A DNA stretch of 64,000 bases from UKL13-2 sp038321965. GTDB taxonomy: Bacteria; Pseudomonadota; Gammaproteobacteria; Burkholderiales; Usitatibacteraceae. Below, one piece after another: positions 16,254-25,334 of this stretch (the stretch's first letter is position 1; each line of letters starts with the position of its first letter). The stretch spans positions 1-64,000 of the forward strand of contig JBBQFL010000023.1 in the NCBI GenBank assembly GCA_038321965.1. Direction: 5' to 3'. Made by a program: the position numbers and the translations under genes. The notes beneath the pieces are model-generated. The model was not told the origin of the DNA and searched no databases. It saw only the letters and a program-made list of their open reading frames with translations.

Positions 16254-16994
16254 CTACAAACTCATTCCACCATCAACGAATACCGCCTGTCCGGTCATGA
16301 ACGAAGACTCATCCGACACCAAATATATAAACGTCTCTGCAATTTCCTCTGCCGTCGCAAGCCGCCCCATGGGCTGACGGTTGATGAAATCCTTGCGCGC
16401 CTGCACTGGATCGGCGAAGGCGTTAATGCGGTCGCCGAGAGACGGCGTATCGACGGTACCGGGGCAGACGCAATTGACGCGGATATTTTGCTTGACGTGG
16501 TCGACCGCCAGTGCGCGAGTGAAGCCCTCGACAGCGGCCTTGCTCGCGGCATACGCCAGCCGGTTGGGCGCGGCTTTGCGTGCACCGAGCACCGAGGCCA
16601 TGTTGAGGATCACGCCACCGCCATTGGCGATCATCTTCGGCAGCATCGCCTTGGTCATGATAAACATGCTGCGCACGTTCAGGTTGAAGCTGAGATCCCA
16701 GTGCTTTACCTCGCAATCGAGGATGCTACCCTGGTGCACGTAACCCGCACAATTGAACAGAATATCGATTGCACCCGTTGCTTCGACAAACTGCTTCACG
16801 GCATTGTCATCGAGCGCGTCGAGTGGCTTGCAGGAGATGCCCGATGTGGTGCCGAGTGTTTGCAAGGCAAGCGCATCGATATCGGTGGCGATGACCTTGG
16901 CCCCTTCACGAGCGAACGCCAGCGCCGCTGCACGACCCATGCCCTGTCCCGCTGCCGTGAGCAACACGGTTTTTCCTTCAAGTCGATTGGCCAT
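16254..16994 (-). CDS. BDH2-like SDR, probable 2-keto-3-deoxy-L-fuconate 4-dehydrogenase
   Basis: Short-chain dehydrogenase of 246 residues closely resembling the BDH2/DHRS6 clade: cofactor loop TAAGQGMG (about 13-20) in place of the usual TGxxxGIG, DILFNCAGYVHQG (about 75-87), NLNVRSMFIMTKA, catalytic Ser in NMASV, YAASK (about 147-151) and NCVCPGTVDTPSL (about 174-186). Bacterial members in L-fucose and pentose clusters oxidise a 2-keto-3-deoxy acid at C4, giving the 2,4-diketo substrate of the FAH hydrolase encoded next. GGAG precedes the ATG. Divergent from the regulator gene across the operator-containing region. Confidence 0.82.
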   Translation of the reverse strand: MANRLEGKTVLLTAAGQGMGRAAALAFAREGAKVIATDIDALALQTLGTTSGISCKPLDALDDNAVKQFVEATGAIDILFNCAGYVHQGSILDCEVKHWDLSFNLNVRSMFIMTKAMLPKMIANGGGVILNMASVLGARKAAPNRLAYAASKAAVEGFTRALAVDHVKQNIRVNCVCPGTVDTPSLGDRINAFADPVQARKDFINRQPMGRLATAEEIAETFIYLVSDESSFMTGQAVFVDGGMSL

Positions 16995-17131
16995 TTGTTC
17001 TCCGGTTGTTGTTGATGGGTCCGTGGCTGACGTGCAACCACCGGTGAATGGCAGACAGCGCCGGACAGTTGCGGGACCTGTTCTCTTGCCGCCTTGACAC
17101 TACCGGGGGGCTGTGTAAAGCTAGCATAGAA

Positions 17132-17154
17132 ATTGGCCTGACCACTTTACCAAA
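17132..17154. promoter_or_regulatory. Operator-like palindrome shared with the dehydratase promoter (copy 2)
   Basis: ATTGGCCTGACCACTT followed by TACCAAATTG, in the divergent region between the BDH2-like SDR and FadR-type regulator genes. It shares an uninterrupted 16-bp core with 6794-6809 and the following ACCA. Likely site for autoregulation and control of the leftward SDR-FAH unit. Confidence 0.65.
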
Positions 17155-17215
17155 TTGGGCAAAGTGTAACTGGCGCCCCAGAGCTTGTCCAGACACACCG
17201 AGTCACCGAGACCGC

Positions 17216-17926
17216 ATGCCTATTCAAGCCGTCGAAAACCGCCGCCTTTACCGCCAAATTGCCGACCAGATCGCCGCGCTGGTCGAGAGCGGCGAGTACA
17301 AGCCCGGCGAACGCCTGCCGCCGGAGCGGGACCTCGCCACGCAGCTGGGCGTCAGCCGACCCTCGGTGCGAGAAGCGCTGATTGCGCTGGAAGTCGAGGG
17401 CTATGTCGAGGTCCGCGTCGGTTCCGGCGTGTATGTCACCAACACCGGTTCGGGGGTCGGCCGCAACGCGGCTCTTCCTGCCGATTCAGGCCCGTTCGAA
17501 CTCATCCGCGCGCGCTGGCTAATCGAGGGCGAATGCGCGGCGTTGGCGGCCCGTGAAGGCAGCCGCACACAGGTGCGTGCCATCGAAGATGCCCTCGAAG
17601 ACATGGTGCACGAGCACATGAGCAATAGGAATTCCATGCCATTGGCTGCAGACCGCATGTTTCACCTGCGCATCGCCGAGGCGAGCGGCAACAGCGCCTA
17701 TGTGCTGGTCATCAAGACGTTGTGGGACCAGCGTACCGGCCCACTGTTCATGCAACTGGAGAATCACTTCACGACGAACGAAACCTGGGTCACCGCGATC
17801 AAGGAACATCGCGATGTTGTCAATGCGATCACGAAGCACGACCCCAGGGCCGCGCGGGCGGCGATGCGGCGACATATGGATAACGCCGCGAAACGGTTCA
17901 GCAAGAGTTGGAGCAAGAGCAAGTAG
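17216..17926 (+). CDS. FadR-subfamily GntR transcriptional regulator
   Basis: 236 residues. An N-terminal winged helix-turn-helix (about 8-75) carries ERLPPERDLATQLGVSR and the recognition-helix motif RPSVREALIALE. The C-terminal FCD ligand domain (about 95-225) has metal/ligand residues: Asp and His in DRMFHLRIA, His in KEHRDVVNAI and His in MRRHMDNA. Such proteins usually repress uptake and catabolic genes until a sugar acid or pathway intermediate binds. The ATG at 17216 is chosen because it begins the conserved wHTH; longer in-frame sequence would run through the operator region. Presumed ligand is a substrate or intermediate of this cluster. Confidence 0.9.
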   Translation: MPIQAVENRRLYRQIADQIAALVESGEYKPGERLPPERDLATQLGVSRPSVREALIALEVEGYVEVRVGSGVYVTNTGSGVGRNAALPADSGPFELIRARWLIEGECAALAAREGSRTQVRAIEDALEDMVHEHMSNRNSMPLAADRMFHLRIAEASGNSAYVLVIKTLWDQRTGPLFMQLENHFTTNETWVTAIKEHRDVVNAITKHDPRAARAAMRRHMDNAAKRFSKSWSKSK

Positions 17927-18065
17927 GGATCGTCGGTTTACGTACGCCGTCGTCGCGAACGGCGGGCTAAGTGCTTCGCAGTATTCGCGCAGTATTCGAT
18001 TTGCACCGAACAGGAGAAACGGCGGCACAGATCGCCGTCAAATACGACAACAAAAGGAGAAACGC

Positions 18066-18644
18066 ATGGCCGAAGCAACAGCGCCCGTGCAGGACGTTAA
18101 CCAACACGTGCTCAACGCGGCAGGCGAATTCGCGGTCGAGGATGAACCGATCGATTTGTCCATCTATCGCTTCGAGGACTGGCTCGCCTTCGTATTCTTC
18201 TGGGTGCTAGCCTTCACGATTTTCTACCAGTTCTTCACCCGCTATGCCTTGAACGATTCCGCCTCGTGGACCGAGGAAATCGCCCGCTACCTTCTGATCT
18301 GTACGGTCTACATTGGCGCCGCGATCGGTGTGCGCAAAAACAATCACATCCAGGTGGATTTTTTTTACCGTGTTTTCCCGAAAAAGCTGATGCGAGTCGC
18401 GTCGACCTTCGTCGATATCGCCCGGGTACTGTTTCTGGGTTACGCCGTGTGGCTGACCTGGCAACTCATCGGCAAGATCGGCAAGCAGCCGATGTCAGTG
18501 ATCGACTGGCCCATCGGAATCGTCTATGCCGTGGTGATGTTTGGCTTTGCGTTGATGACCTTTCGTGCGCTCGGTGTCATGCGCGACAACTGGGTGCGAG
18601 GACAATCGCTGCTCGAAAATCCTGAACTGGACGGAGCAGCCTGA
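18066..18644 (+). CDS. dctQ: TRAP transporter small membrane subunit (DctQ)
   Basis: Inner-membrane small subunit of a tripartite ATP-independent transporter, 192 residues. A soluble acidic N-terminus (about 1-38) precedes four membrane helices starting near residue 40 (LAFVFFWVLAFTIFYQFF); the family segment ASWTEEIARYLLI (about 67-79) and RKNNHIQVDFF are visible. AAAAGGAG lies about eight bases before the ATG. Its stop overlaps the DctM start (TGATG), so the two subunits are made together. Confidence 0.9.
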   Translation: MAEATAPVQDVNQHVLNAAGEFAVEDEPIDLSIYRFEDWLAFVFFWVLAFTIFYQFFTRYALNDSASWTEEIARYLLICTVYIGAAIGVRKNNHIQVDFFYRVFPKKLMRVASTFVDIARVLFLGYAVWLTWQLIGKIGKQPMSVIDWPIGIVYAVVMFGFALMTFRALGVMRDNWVRGQSLLENPELDGAA

Positions 18645-20047
18645 TGGGCGCCAGCGCGTTCAAACTGCTGTTCCTAGGCCTCATGGGTTCGGGCATCCCG
18701 GTTGCCATTGCCATGGCGGGTGCCTCGCTGGTCTACGTGCTGGCCACCGGCAACACGCCCGATTACGTGGTGATTCACCGCATGGTCAACGGCATCGACT
18801 CCTTTCCATTGTTGGCGGTACCGTTTTTTATCATGGCCGGTAACCTGATGAATTCAGCGGGCATCACCAATCGTATTTACAACTTTGCGCTCGCACTGGT
18901 CGGCTGGCTGCGTGGCGGGCTGGGCCACGTCAATGTCATCGGCTCGGTGATTTTCGCCGGCATGTCCGGCACCGCCATTGCAGATGCGGCTGGCCTCGGC
19001 ACCATCGAAATCAAGGCGATGCAGGATCACGGCTACAGCACTGAATTTTCGGTTGGCGTGACCGCCGCATCCGCCACACTGGGCCCAATCATTCCGCCCT
19101 CGCTGCCGTTCGTGATCTACGGCATGTTCGCCAATGTTTCGGTCGGCGCGCTGTTTCTGGCCGGGATCCTCCCAGGCGCGGTGATGGCGTTTCTGATGAT
19201 GCTCACCGTGGCTTACTACGCGCGCAAAAACGGCTGGGGACGTGACGTGGCCTTTACCTGGGCGCGCACCGGCAGGGCGCTGGCTGAGCTGGCAGTCGTC
19301 GTCGGCTTTCCATGCATTCTGTGGGGCGCAAGCGAACTGGATGTGAATATGCACTGGTTTGTGCCCGTGGCGCTTGCATTGCTGTTCATCTCGGATCGTG
19401 TGTTCCGTTTCGGCGCCGTGCTGCCGATCATGACACCGGTACTGCTGATTGGCGGCATGACTACCGGCATCTTCACCGCCACTGAAGGCGCTATTGCAGC
19501 ATGCGTCTGGGCGCTGATATTGGGCCTGATCTGGTATCGCACGCTCAGCTGGAGAATGCTGATCAAAGTATCGATGGACACCATTGAGACCACGTCCACG
19601 GTGCTGTTCATCGTCGCGGCCGCATCGATCTTCGGCTGGATGTTGACGGCCACCCGCACCACCGAGATGATCGCGCAATGGGTCCTCGCATTTACGGACC
19701 AGCCCTGGATGTTCCTGCTGTTGGCCAATGCGTTGATGCTGTTCGTTGGCTGCTTTCTCGAGCCGACCGCCGCCATCACCATTCTCGTCCCCATCCTGCT
19801 GCCAATCGTGCGCCACCTCGGTATCGATCCTGTGCACTTCGGCCTGGTAATGGTGTTGAACTTGATGATCGGCCTGCTGCATCCGCCGATGGGTCTGGTG
19901 CTGTTTGTGTTGGCGAGGGTCGCAAAACTTTCGGTCGAGCGAACGACGATGGCGATATTGCCGTGGCTGGTGCCATTGTTGATTAGTCTGGTGCTGGTGA
20001 CCTATATCCCCGCGATCAGCCTTTGGTTGCCGCGGCAGTTTATGTAA
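18644..20047 (+). CDS. dctM: TRAP transporter large permease (DctM)
   Basis: Inner-membrane Na+-coupled carboxylate/sugar-acid permease, 467 residues with the usual many-helix layout. Recognisable segments: FPLLAVPFFIMAGNLMN (about 46-62), FAGMSGTAIADAAGLGTIEI (about 104-123) and GPIIPPSLPFVIYG (about 148-161), the conserved substrate/Na+ core. A long antisense open frame over this gene (18854-20050) is a codon-composition shadow. Followed by the UxaA-type dehydratase, with the binding protein only after that. Confidence 0.93.
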   Translation: MGASAFKLLFLGLMGSGIPVAIAMAGASLVYVLATGNTPDYVVIHRMVNGIDSFPLLAVPFFIMAGNLMNSAGITNRIYNFALALVGWLRGGLGHVNVIGSVIFAGMSGTAIADAAGLGTIEIKAMQDHGYSTEFSVGVTAASATLGPIIPPSLPFVIYGMFANVSVGALFLAGILPGAVMAFLMMLTVAYYARKNGWGRDVAFTWARTGRALAELAVVVGFPCILWGASELDVNMHWFVPVALALLFISDRVFRFGAVLPIMTPVLLIGGMTTGIFTATEGAIAACVWALILGLIWYRTLSWRMLIKVSMDTIETTSTVLFIVAAASIFGWMLTATRTTEMIAQWVLAFTDQPWMFLLLANALMLFVGCFLEPTAAITILVPILLPIVRHLGIDPVHFGLVMVLNLMIGLLHPPMGLVLFVLARVAKLSVERTTMAILPWLVPLLISLVLVTYIPAISLWLPRQFM

Positions 20048-20079
20048 CAAATCGGCACAGGTAGTTGAAAGGAATCACC

Positions 20080-21615
20080 ATGCTTCAGGAAGCGCCGCTA
20101 TGTATTAGATTGAATCCCGCCGACGATGTCGTCATCGCCTGCGCGGAACTCGCGTCGGGCACCAACCTACCCAGCGAAAACGTGATCTGCGCGGAGCGCA
20201 TTCCTGCAGGGCACAAGGTAGCGACACGGTCTGTTGCAACTGGTCAGCCGGTGCGCCGTTACAACCAAATCATTGGCTTTGCGACCAAACCTATTGCGCC
20301 GGGCCAGCATGTGCACGTACATAACCTCGAAGTACAGACCTTTTCGCGAGACTACAAGTTCTGTGAGGACGTGACGACAACAAAGTTGGAAACGACAGCA
20401 GAAACCTTCCAGGGAATCGTCCGTCACGAAGGCATCAACGCTGGCAAGGTTGCCACTCGCAACTACATCGGCATCATCGCGACAGTGAATTGTTCGGCGA
20501 CCGTCTGCAAGGCGATTGCCGATCATTTTCGGAGCGACAAGCTGGACGACTTCCCGAATGTCGACGGCGTGGTCGCACTTACGCATACCTCGGGTTGCGG
20601 CATGGATTCAACGGGTGAAGGTATCGATGTCCTGCGTCGCACCATCGCCGGTTATGTGCGGCACGCCAATTTTGCCGGCGTGCTGTTGATTGGCCTCGGC
20701 TGCGAATCGAACCAGATGGGTGCGCTGATGTTTGCGCAGGGCCTCGCCGCAAGTCCGCTGCTGCAAACGATGACCATCCAGGAAATTGGTGGTACGCGCA
20801 AATGCATTGACGAAGGTATTGCGCGCGTGAAGTCGATGCTGCCGATCGCCAACCGCAGCACGCGAGAGACATTACCAGCTAGTCACATCACCATCGGACT
20901 GCAGTGCGGCGGCTCAGACGGCTACTCGGGTATCACCGCCAACCCGGCGTTGGGTGCTGCGGTCGATATCCTGGTGCGTCATGGCGGCACGGCCATTCTT
21001 TCTGAAACACCCGAAATTTACGGCGCCGAGCACCTGCTCACCCGCCGCGCAATTTCACGTGATATCGGCGAGAAAATCGTCAAGCGCATCGCTTGGTGGG
21101 AGGACTATACGGCACGCAATCACGGCGAGATGAATAACAATCCTTCGCCCGGCAACAAGGCTGGCGGCCTCACCACCATTCTGGAGAAATCGCTGGGCGC
21201 GGTGGCCAAGGGTGGCACCACTAATCTCGTCGATGTTTACGAGTACGCCGCGCCAGTGACGGCGCACGGTTTCGTATTCATGGATACCCCGGGCTATGAC
21301 CCGGTCTCTGCCACCGGACAGGTAGCGGGCGGCGCAAACATGATCTGCTTTACCACCGGCCGCGGATCGGCTTACGGCTGCAAGCCTTCGCCGTCGTTGA
21401 AACTCGCGACCAACACGCCGCTGTACCTGCGCCAGACCGACGATATGGATATCAACTGCGGCGAAATCCTCGACGGCAGTGCCAGCGTGCAGGAAGTCGG
21501 CGAACGCATTTTCCGGCTGGTGCTTGAAACAGCGTCAGGAAAAAAATCGAAGAGCGAGGAACTGGGCTACGGACAAGACGAATTTGCGCCATGGATATTG
21601 GGCGCGACGATGTAG
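20080..21615 (+). CDS. UxaA-family (altronate/galactarate-type) sugar-acid dehydratase
   Basis: Cytosolic metal-dependent dehydratase of 511 residues holding both family parts: the N-terminal SAF domain (about 1-95, IRLNPADDVVIACAELASG...) and the C-terminal catalytic domain. The catalytic domain shows GVVALTHTSGCGM (about 163-175), GLGCESNQ, LQCGGSDGYSGITANPALG (about 271-289) and a MDTPGYDPVSATGQVAGGAN block. Altronate, galactarate and related dehydratases share this fold. The ATG at 20080 follows GAAAGGAATC at good spacing; a TTG at 20065 is less likely. A second dehydratase family in one regulon suggests two substrates, or epimeric acids, feeding one pathway. Confidence 0.88.
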   Translation: MLQEAPLCIRLNPADDVVIACAELASGTNLPSENVICAERIPAGHKVATRSVATGQPVRRYNQIIGFATKPIAPGQHVHVHNLEVQTFSRDYKFCEDVTTTKLETTAETFQGIVRHEGINAGKVATRNYIGIIATVNCSATVCKAIADHFRSDKLDDFPNVDGVVALTHTSGCGMDSTGEGIDVLRRTIAGYVRHANFAGVLLIGLGCESNQMGALMFAQGLAASPLLQTMTIQEIGGTRKCIDEGIARVKSMLPIANRSTRETLPASHITIGLQCGGSDGYSGITANPALGAAVDILVRHGGTAILSETPEIYGAEHLLTRRAISRDIGEKIVKRIAWWEDYTARNHGEMNNNPSPGNKAGGLTTILEKSLGAVAKGGTTNLVDVYEYAAPVTAHGFVFMDTPGYDPVSATGQVAGGANMICFTTGRGSAYGCKPSPSLKLATNTPLYLRQTDDMDINCGEILDGSASVQEVGERIFRLVLETASGKKSKSEELGYGQDEFAPWILGATM

Positions 21616-21767
21616 AAAAATGCATTGCCATCCGCCGTCAAACCGCAGTCTTTGCATATCGCTCGTTTACCCTCATTCGAGAGGAAAGTAGTCGCAATGA
21701 GCTGGCAAAAGTAGCAAGCAACAATCAGCATAAAACGTCACACAGTCAAATAACGCAGGAGGAAACC

Positions 21768-22757
21768 ATGAAGACAAGCACCAGATTATTGGCACATACA
21801 CTGATGGCATTCGCGGCACTCGCCTTATTGCCAATAGGCATCGCCCACGCACAAACCAAGCTCAAGTGGGCGCATGTATACGAGACGTCTGAGCCGTATC
21901 ACAAGACCGCGCTATGGGCCGCCGAGGAAATCAAGAAGCGCACCAACGGCAAATACCAGATCGATGTGTTCCCTGCGTCTACTTTGGGCAAGGAAAGTGA
22001 TATCAACCAGGGACTAACGCTCGGGACCGTGGACGTCATCTACACCGGCCAGCTGTTCGCTGGCCGTACGTCGGGACCACTCGCCATCGGTGGCGCACCG
22101 TACATGTTCAGGGATTTCGCGCACTGGAACGCGTATCGCAACAGCGCGCTTTTCAAGGAACTGGCCGATGGGTATCTGCAAAAAAGCGGAGGCAACAAGG
22201 TCGTCGCGGTGACTTATTACGGCGAACGCCACCTCACCTCGAACAAGGCGATCAACAAACCCGAGGATATGAAGTCCCTCAAAATTCGCGTGCCGGATGC
22301 ACCGCTGTACACCATGTTTCCGCGTGCTGTCGGCGCCAATCCCACGCCGATCGCTTTTGCCGAGGTATATCTTGCGCTGCAGAACGGTACCGTCGATGCG
22401 CAAGAAAATCCGCTGCCCACCATCGACGCGAAAAAGTTCTATGAAGTGCAGAAGTACATTTCACTCACTGGCCATATCACCGATGCATTACTGATCATTG
22501 TCGGTGGCCCAACCTGGAGCAAGCTCGCCGATGGCGACAAAAAAATATTTGAAGAGGTGTTGAAGGACAGTTCTGACCGATGCACCGAGGAGATCGTGGA
22601 GATCGAAGCCAAGCTGGCGGCCGAATTCGAAAAACGCGGCAAAACGGTGCTGAAGGTTGATCGCAAGCCGTTCCGCGAAGCCGTGATGAAGCTGCACAAC
22701 GGTCCCGACGCGACCTGGCCGAAGGATGTGTATGACAGGTTGCAAGCGCTCAAATAA
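21768..22757 (+). CDS. dctP: TRAP transporter periplasmic substrate-binding protein (DctP)
   Basis: 329 residues. Signal peptide about 1-28 (ending IAHAQ). The TRAP ligand Arg lies in LKIRVPDAP (about 169-177), with the companion motifs IGGAPYMFRD (about 105-114) and AFAEVYLALQNGTVDAQENP. GCAGGAGGAAACC gives a strong ribosome site. It delivers a carboxylate or sugar acid to the DctQM subunits encoded upstream of the UxaA gene. Confidence 0.92.
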   Translation: MKTSTRLLAHTLMAFAALALLPIGIAHAQTKLKWAHVYETSEPYHKTALWAAEEIKKRTNGKYQIDVFPASTLGKESDINQGLTLGTVDVIYTGQLFAGRTSGPLAIGGAPYMFRDFAHWNAYRNSALFKELADGYLQKSGGNKVVAVTYYGERHLTSNKAINKPEDMKSLKIRVPDAPLYTMFPRAVGANPTPIAFAEVYLALQNGTVDAQENPLPTIDAKKFYEVQKYISLTGHITDALLIIVGGPTWSKLADGDKKIFEEVLKDSSDRCTEEIVEIEAKLAAEFEKRGKTVLKVDRKPFREAVMKLHNGPDATWPKDVYDRLQALK

Positions 22758-23074
22758 TCGGCGTCGCAGACTGCAGTTCGCCATTTGACGCGCCTTTCGG
22801 ACTGAAACTGGCCTCATATCGCGCGTAACAAAGATCGGGAAGAAGCCAGGCTTGGAATGGAGTCATCAAGACGATGGAGAGTAAGAGCGCTACGCGGGTA
22901 GCAGACCAGCGCCAATCTGGTGAGGCGCGATAAACGCGTAGATAGGCGCTAGAATGCGCAGACTTCCTAGCCACTCGCCCTTTGGCATGCATCAGTGGAT
23001 TCATTGTTCACGATAGATTTGTCGGCAACTTGTTAAACCAAAATTTATAAGAACACGCGGTTGCGCTGCAGATA
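22758..23074. other. 317-bp intergenic stretch, no gene seen
   Basis: Separates the catabolic regulon from the GNAT/capsule side. No hairpin with a T-tract, no conserved promoter hexamers and no credible open frame were found. It presumably ends the TRAP operon and carries the promoter for the acetyltransferase gene. Confidence 0.4.
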
Positions 23075-23710
23075 ATGACGACGAGCCTGAATACCGACAG
23101 TGAGCCGACGATTTCACGAATGACGATGGCGGAACTCGATTGGGCTGCGGATCTCCTGACCAAGATTTTTCTCGCCGGTACACCAATCACCAAACTTTTT
23201 TTTCCGCCGGATATCGAACGCAAATTGCGATATTTCATGAGGTGCAATTGCGCGTTGGCATTGAATACCGGCGAATGTTATGCGACCGTCGCACGCGACG
23301 GTCTCGCGTTGTGGCTACCGCCAGGCAAATCGTCAATGTCGTTTGCGGACATGTGGAACGCGGGCATGTTTTGGGCACCGGTCGAGTATGGTTTGCGCGG
23401 GACGGTCAAAGTCATCGGCTTTGCCCACCACATAGAAGTGATGCATAAACGCCATGCGCCGATGCCACACTATTATCTGTTCCTGACCGGTGTCGATCCA
23501 GAGCAGCAACGGCAGGGAATCAGCACCGCTTTGCTTGGCAATATGCTCGAACGGATAGACGCTGAACAGGCGCCTGTTTACCTGGAAACACAGAGTGCTG
23601 GCAACGTTGAGGTCTATCAAAAGCTGGGCTTCGAGATGGTTGAGAAGCACGCCTTCCCGTTTGCGCCAGATGTGTTCAACTGGGGAATGTTGCGGGCGCC
23701 GCGGCGCTGA
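23075..23710 (+). CDS. GNAT-family N-acetyltransferase
   Basis: Acetyl-CoA-dependent acyltransferase of unknown substrate, 211 residues. Acetyl-CoA motif A is LTGVDPEQQRQGISTALL (about 137-154, with the Q/R-x-x-G-x-A/G turn QRQGIS), followed by VYLETQSAGNVEVYQKLGFE (about 170-189), typical of the C-terminal GNAT half. Stands alone between the sugar-acid regulon and the convergent capsule genes, so no pathway link can be made. Confidence 0.82.
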   Translation: MTTSLNTDSEPTISRMTMAELDWAADLLTKIFLAGTPITKLFFPPDIERKLRYFMRCNCALALNTGECYATVARDGLALWLPPGKSSMSFADMWNAGMFWAPVEYGLRGTVKVIGFAHHIEVMHKRHAPMPHYYLFLTGVDPEQQRQGISTALLGNMLERIDAEQAPVYLETQSAGNVEVYQKLGFEMVEKHAFPFAPDVFNWGMLRAPRR

Positions 23711-23797
23711 GTGGCTGGTGTGCCATGCAATCAGGAATCGTAGAACGCCATCTGGCGAGCCTACGCGAGCGAAAACGCCCCGAAACGTCCGTCAATG

Positions 23798-25330
23798 CTA
23801 GTGATTTTGCTTTTTGTCCCCAAAACCCGCTACTCGGAGGAGGCACATTGAGAGTTCCTCGGGTGGCAAATCGCGTTGCACGGCGGCGCCATGTCCAACT
23901 GGACCGATGATTAAATAATCAGTGTTGCCGTCAGCGAAACCACTACTTGAGTAAACGCTGGGCAATATTGGTACGTGATCGCCGTAGGCGCATAGCCAGC
24001 CGGGATGCTCAAGGCCGCTTAACATGGTGTGCAGCTTCCCAAGCATCGCATCGGTGTGCTGTAAATGGCGCAAATAAATTGTCAGTTCGTCAAAGCCCTT
24101 TGGCGGCGCAGTCAGGTACAGGCGTTGTTCGTCACCGTCAGCGATTCTCTCCTGGTGCAGCGGCCCATGGTTTTCCATGGTGATGACGAACATGAACAGC
24201 GGCTCGGTTGCATTTGCGCACAGTTCAGCAACTTTTTCCGCGACGGCAAGATCACTGACGTAGGGTCCGCTCAAGTCAGCATGGGAAAATGCCGCCACGT
24301 CGATAAATTCGTCAAATCCCATGGCGGGAAATACCACGTCACGATCGTAAAACCCGGCTGCAAACGGATGCACGCAGACAGTTCGATATCCGTGTTTCTT
24401 CAACTCGCTCGCAATTGTCGGCACGCCATGCCTGGCAAGTTTCCGGTAGGGATTGAATTGATGGACGCCAAGCGCAGACGGCGGCAACCCGGATAGAAAT
24501 GCGAATTCGGTCCGTACCGTATTGGCGCCCCAGGCAGCCACATTCAGGCGCCCTGCCCGGTTTGACGATTTAATGAGCGCATCAAAATTCTTCAACACGT
24601 CCGGATTGATGTCGCTGTATACGCGCCGCACATCAAAAAAGGACTCACACTGGACAGCGACGATGTTTGGCAAATTCGACGCTTCAGTTGTCACTGGCCC
24701 GAGTCTGAATGCGTTGGGCAGTGTCGTTGCCACATCCTTTGGGCTACTCGCCTGTTCCGCCTGCCAGTAGCGCACGAAACTGCCGAGTATTCCAAATGCT
24801 TTGAGATCGAGTACTGGATCGAAGGTGATGGGACCTGGTATGCGAGTGCCCAACCATAAAAAAGCGGCGCCGGTCGCCGCTATCGCCAGGCAGAAAAACG
24901 CGAACGTCGACCGCCCGGTCTGTCGTAACAATGAAGGCTCGAGTTGGACAGCTACAAAGCAAAAAACGACAAACGCCAGTGCGCAGACAATCGCCGGCAA
25001 CACTCCAAAAAACGGTAAATACAGGCGTGGATGTAGCAGAAGTGCTTTGAAGAAACGGAAATCCGACAGGAGAAAAGGTTCGCGCAAGGTTGCAAATTTG
25101 GCGTTGCTCACCAGAACAATGACGAGCAAGCCAGCCACATTCAATCCACTTGCAAAGTACGGTCGCTGCCAGAGTGCCAGTCCGAACGCGAATAGCAATA
25201 GCCATAGGCCCGCGTGAACCGCGTACGCCTTTGCGTGCCTGTCACCTAGTGCAAGCCGCGGCCTAAGTAACTGCTCGACGCAAAACGAAAGAAAAATGCC
25301 TGTGACCAATGGCACCAACGCGCCGCCCAT
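23798..25330 (-). CDS. WcbQ-like membrane sulfatase/LTA-synthase-fold protein of a capsule locus
   Basis: 510 residues. About five membrane helices occupy residues 1-185, followed by a periplasmic alkaline-phosphatase/sulfatase-fold domain (about 215-490). That domain has PNIVAVQCESFFD (metal-binding Glu region), the nucleophile-side stretch WGANTVRTEFAFLSGLP (Thr in NTVRTEF), a VITMENHGP segment and YGDHVP near the C-terminus, as in LTA synthase and MdoB-type phosphoglycerol transferases. Probably transfers a phospho-alcohol or similar group to the polysaccharide at the periplasmic face. ATG at 25330 lies four bases after the stop of the SDR gene. Order with the next two genes matches wcbQ-wcbP-wcbO of the B. 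pseudomallei capsule. Confidence 0.8.
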   Translation of the reverse strand: MGGALVPLVTGIFLSFCVEQLLRPRLALGDRHAKAYAVHAGLWLLLFAFGLALWQRPYFASGLNVAGLLVIVLVSNAKFATLREPFLLSDFRFFKALLLHPRLYLPFFGVLPAIVCALAFVVFCFVAVQLEPSLLRQTGRSTFAFFCLAIAATGAAFLWLGTRIPGPITFDPVLDLKAFGILGSFVRYWQAEQASSPKDVATTLPNAFRLGPVTTEASNLPNIVAVQCESFFDVRRVYSDINPDVLKNFDALIKSSNRAGRLNVAAWGANTVRTEFAFLSGLPPSALGVHQFNPYRKLARHGVPTIASELKKHGYRTVCVHPFAAGFYDRDVVFPAMGFDEFIDVAAFSHADLSGPYVSDLAVAEKVAELCANATEPLFMFVITMENHGPLHQERIADGDEQRLYLTAPPKGFDELTIYLRHLQHTDAMLGKLHTMLSGLEHPGWLCAYGDHVPILPSVYSSSGFADGNTDYLIIGPVGHGAAVQRDLPPEELSMCLLRVAGFGDKKQNH

Positions 25331-25334
25331 GCTC

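Noticed and set aside
18854..20050. 398-codon antisense open frame over the DctM gene
   Set aside because: Gln/His/Arg-rich product typical of the reverse strand of a GC-biased membrane-protein gene; DctM itself is unmistakable.
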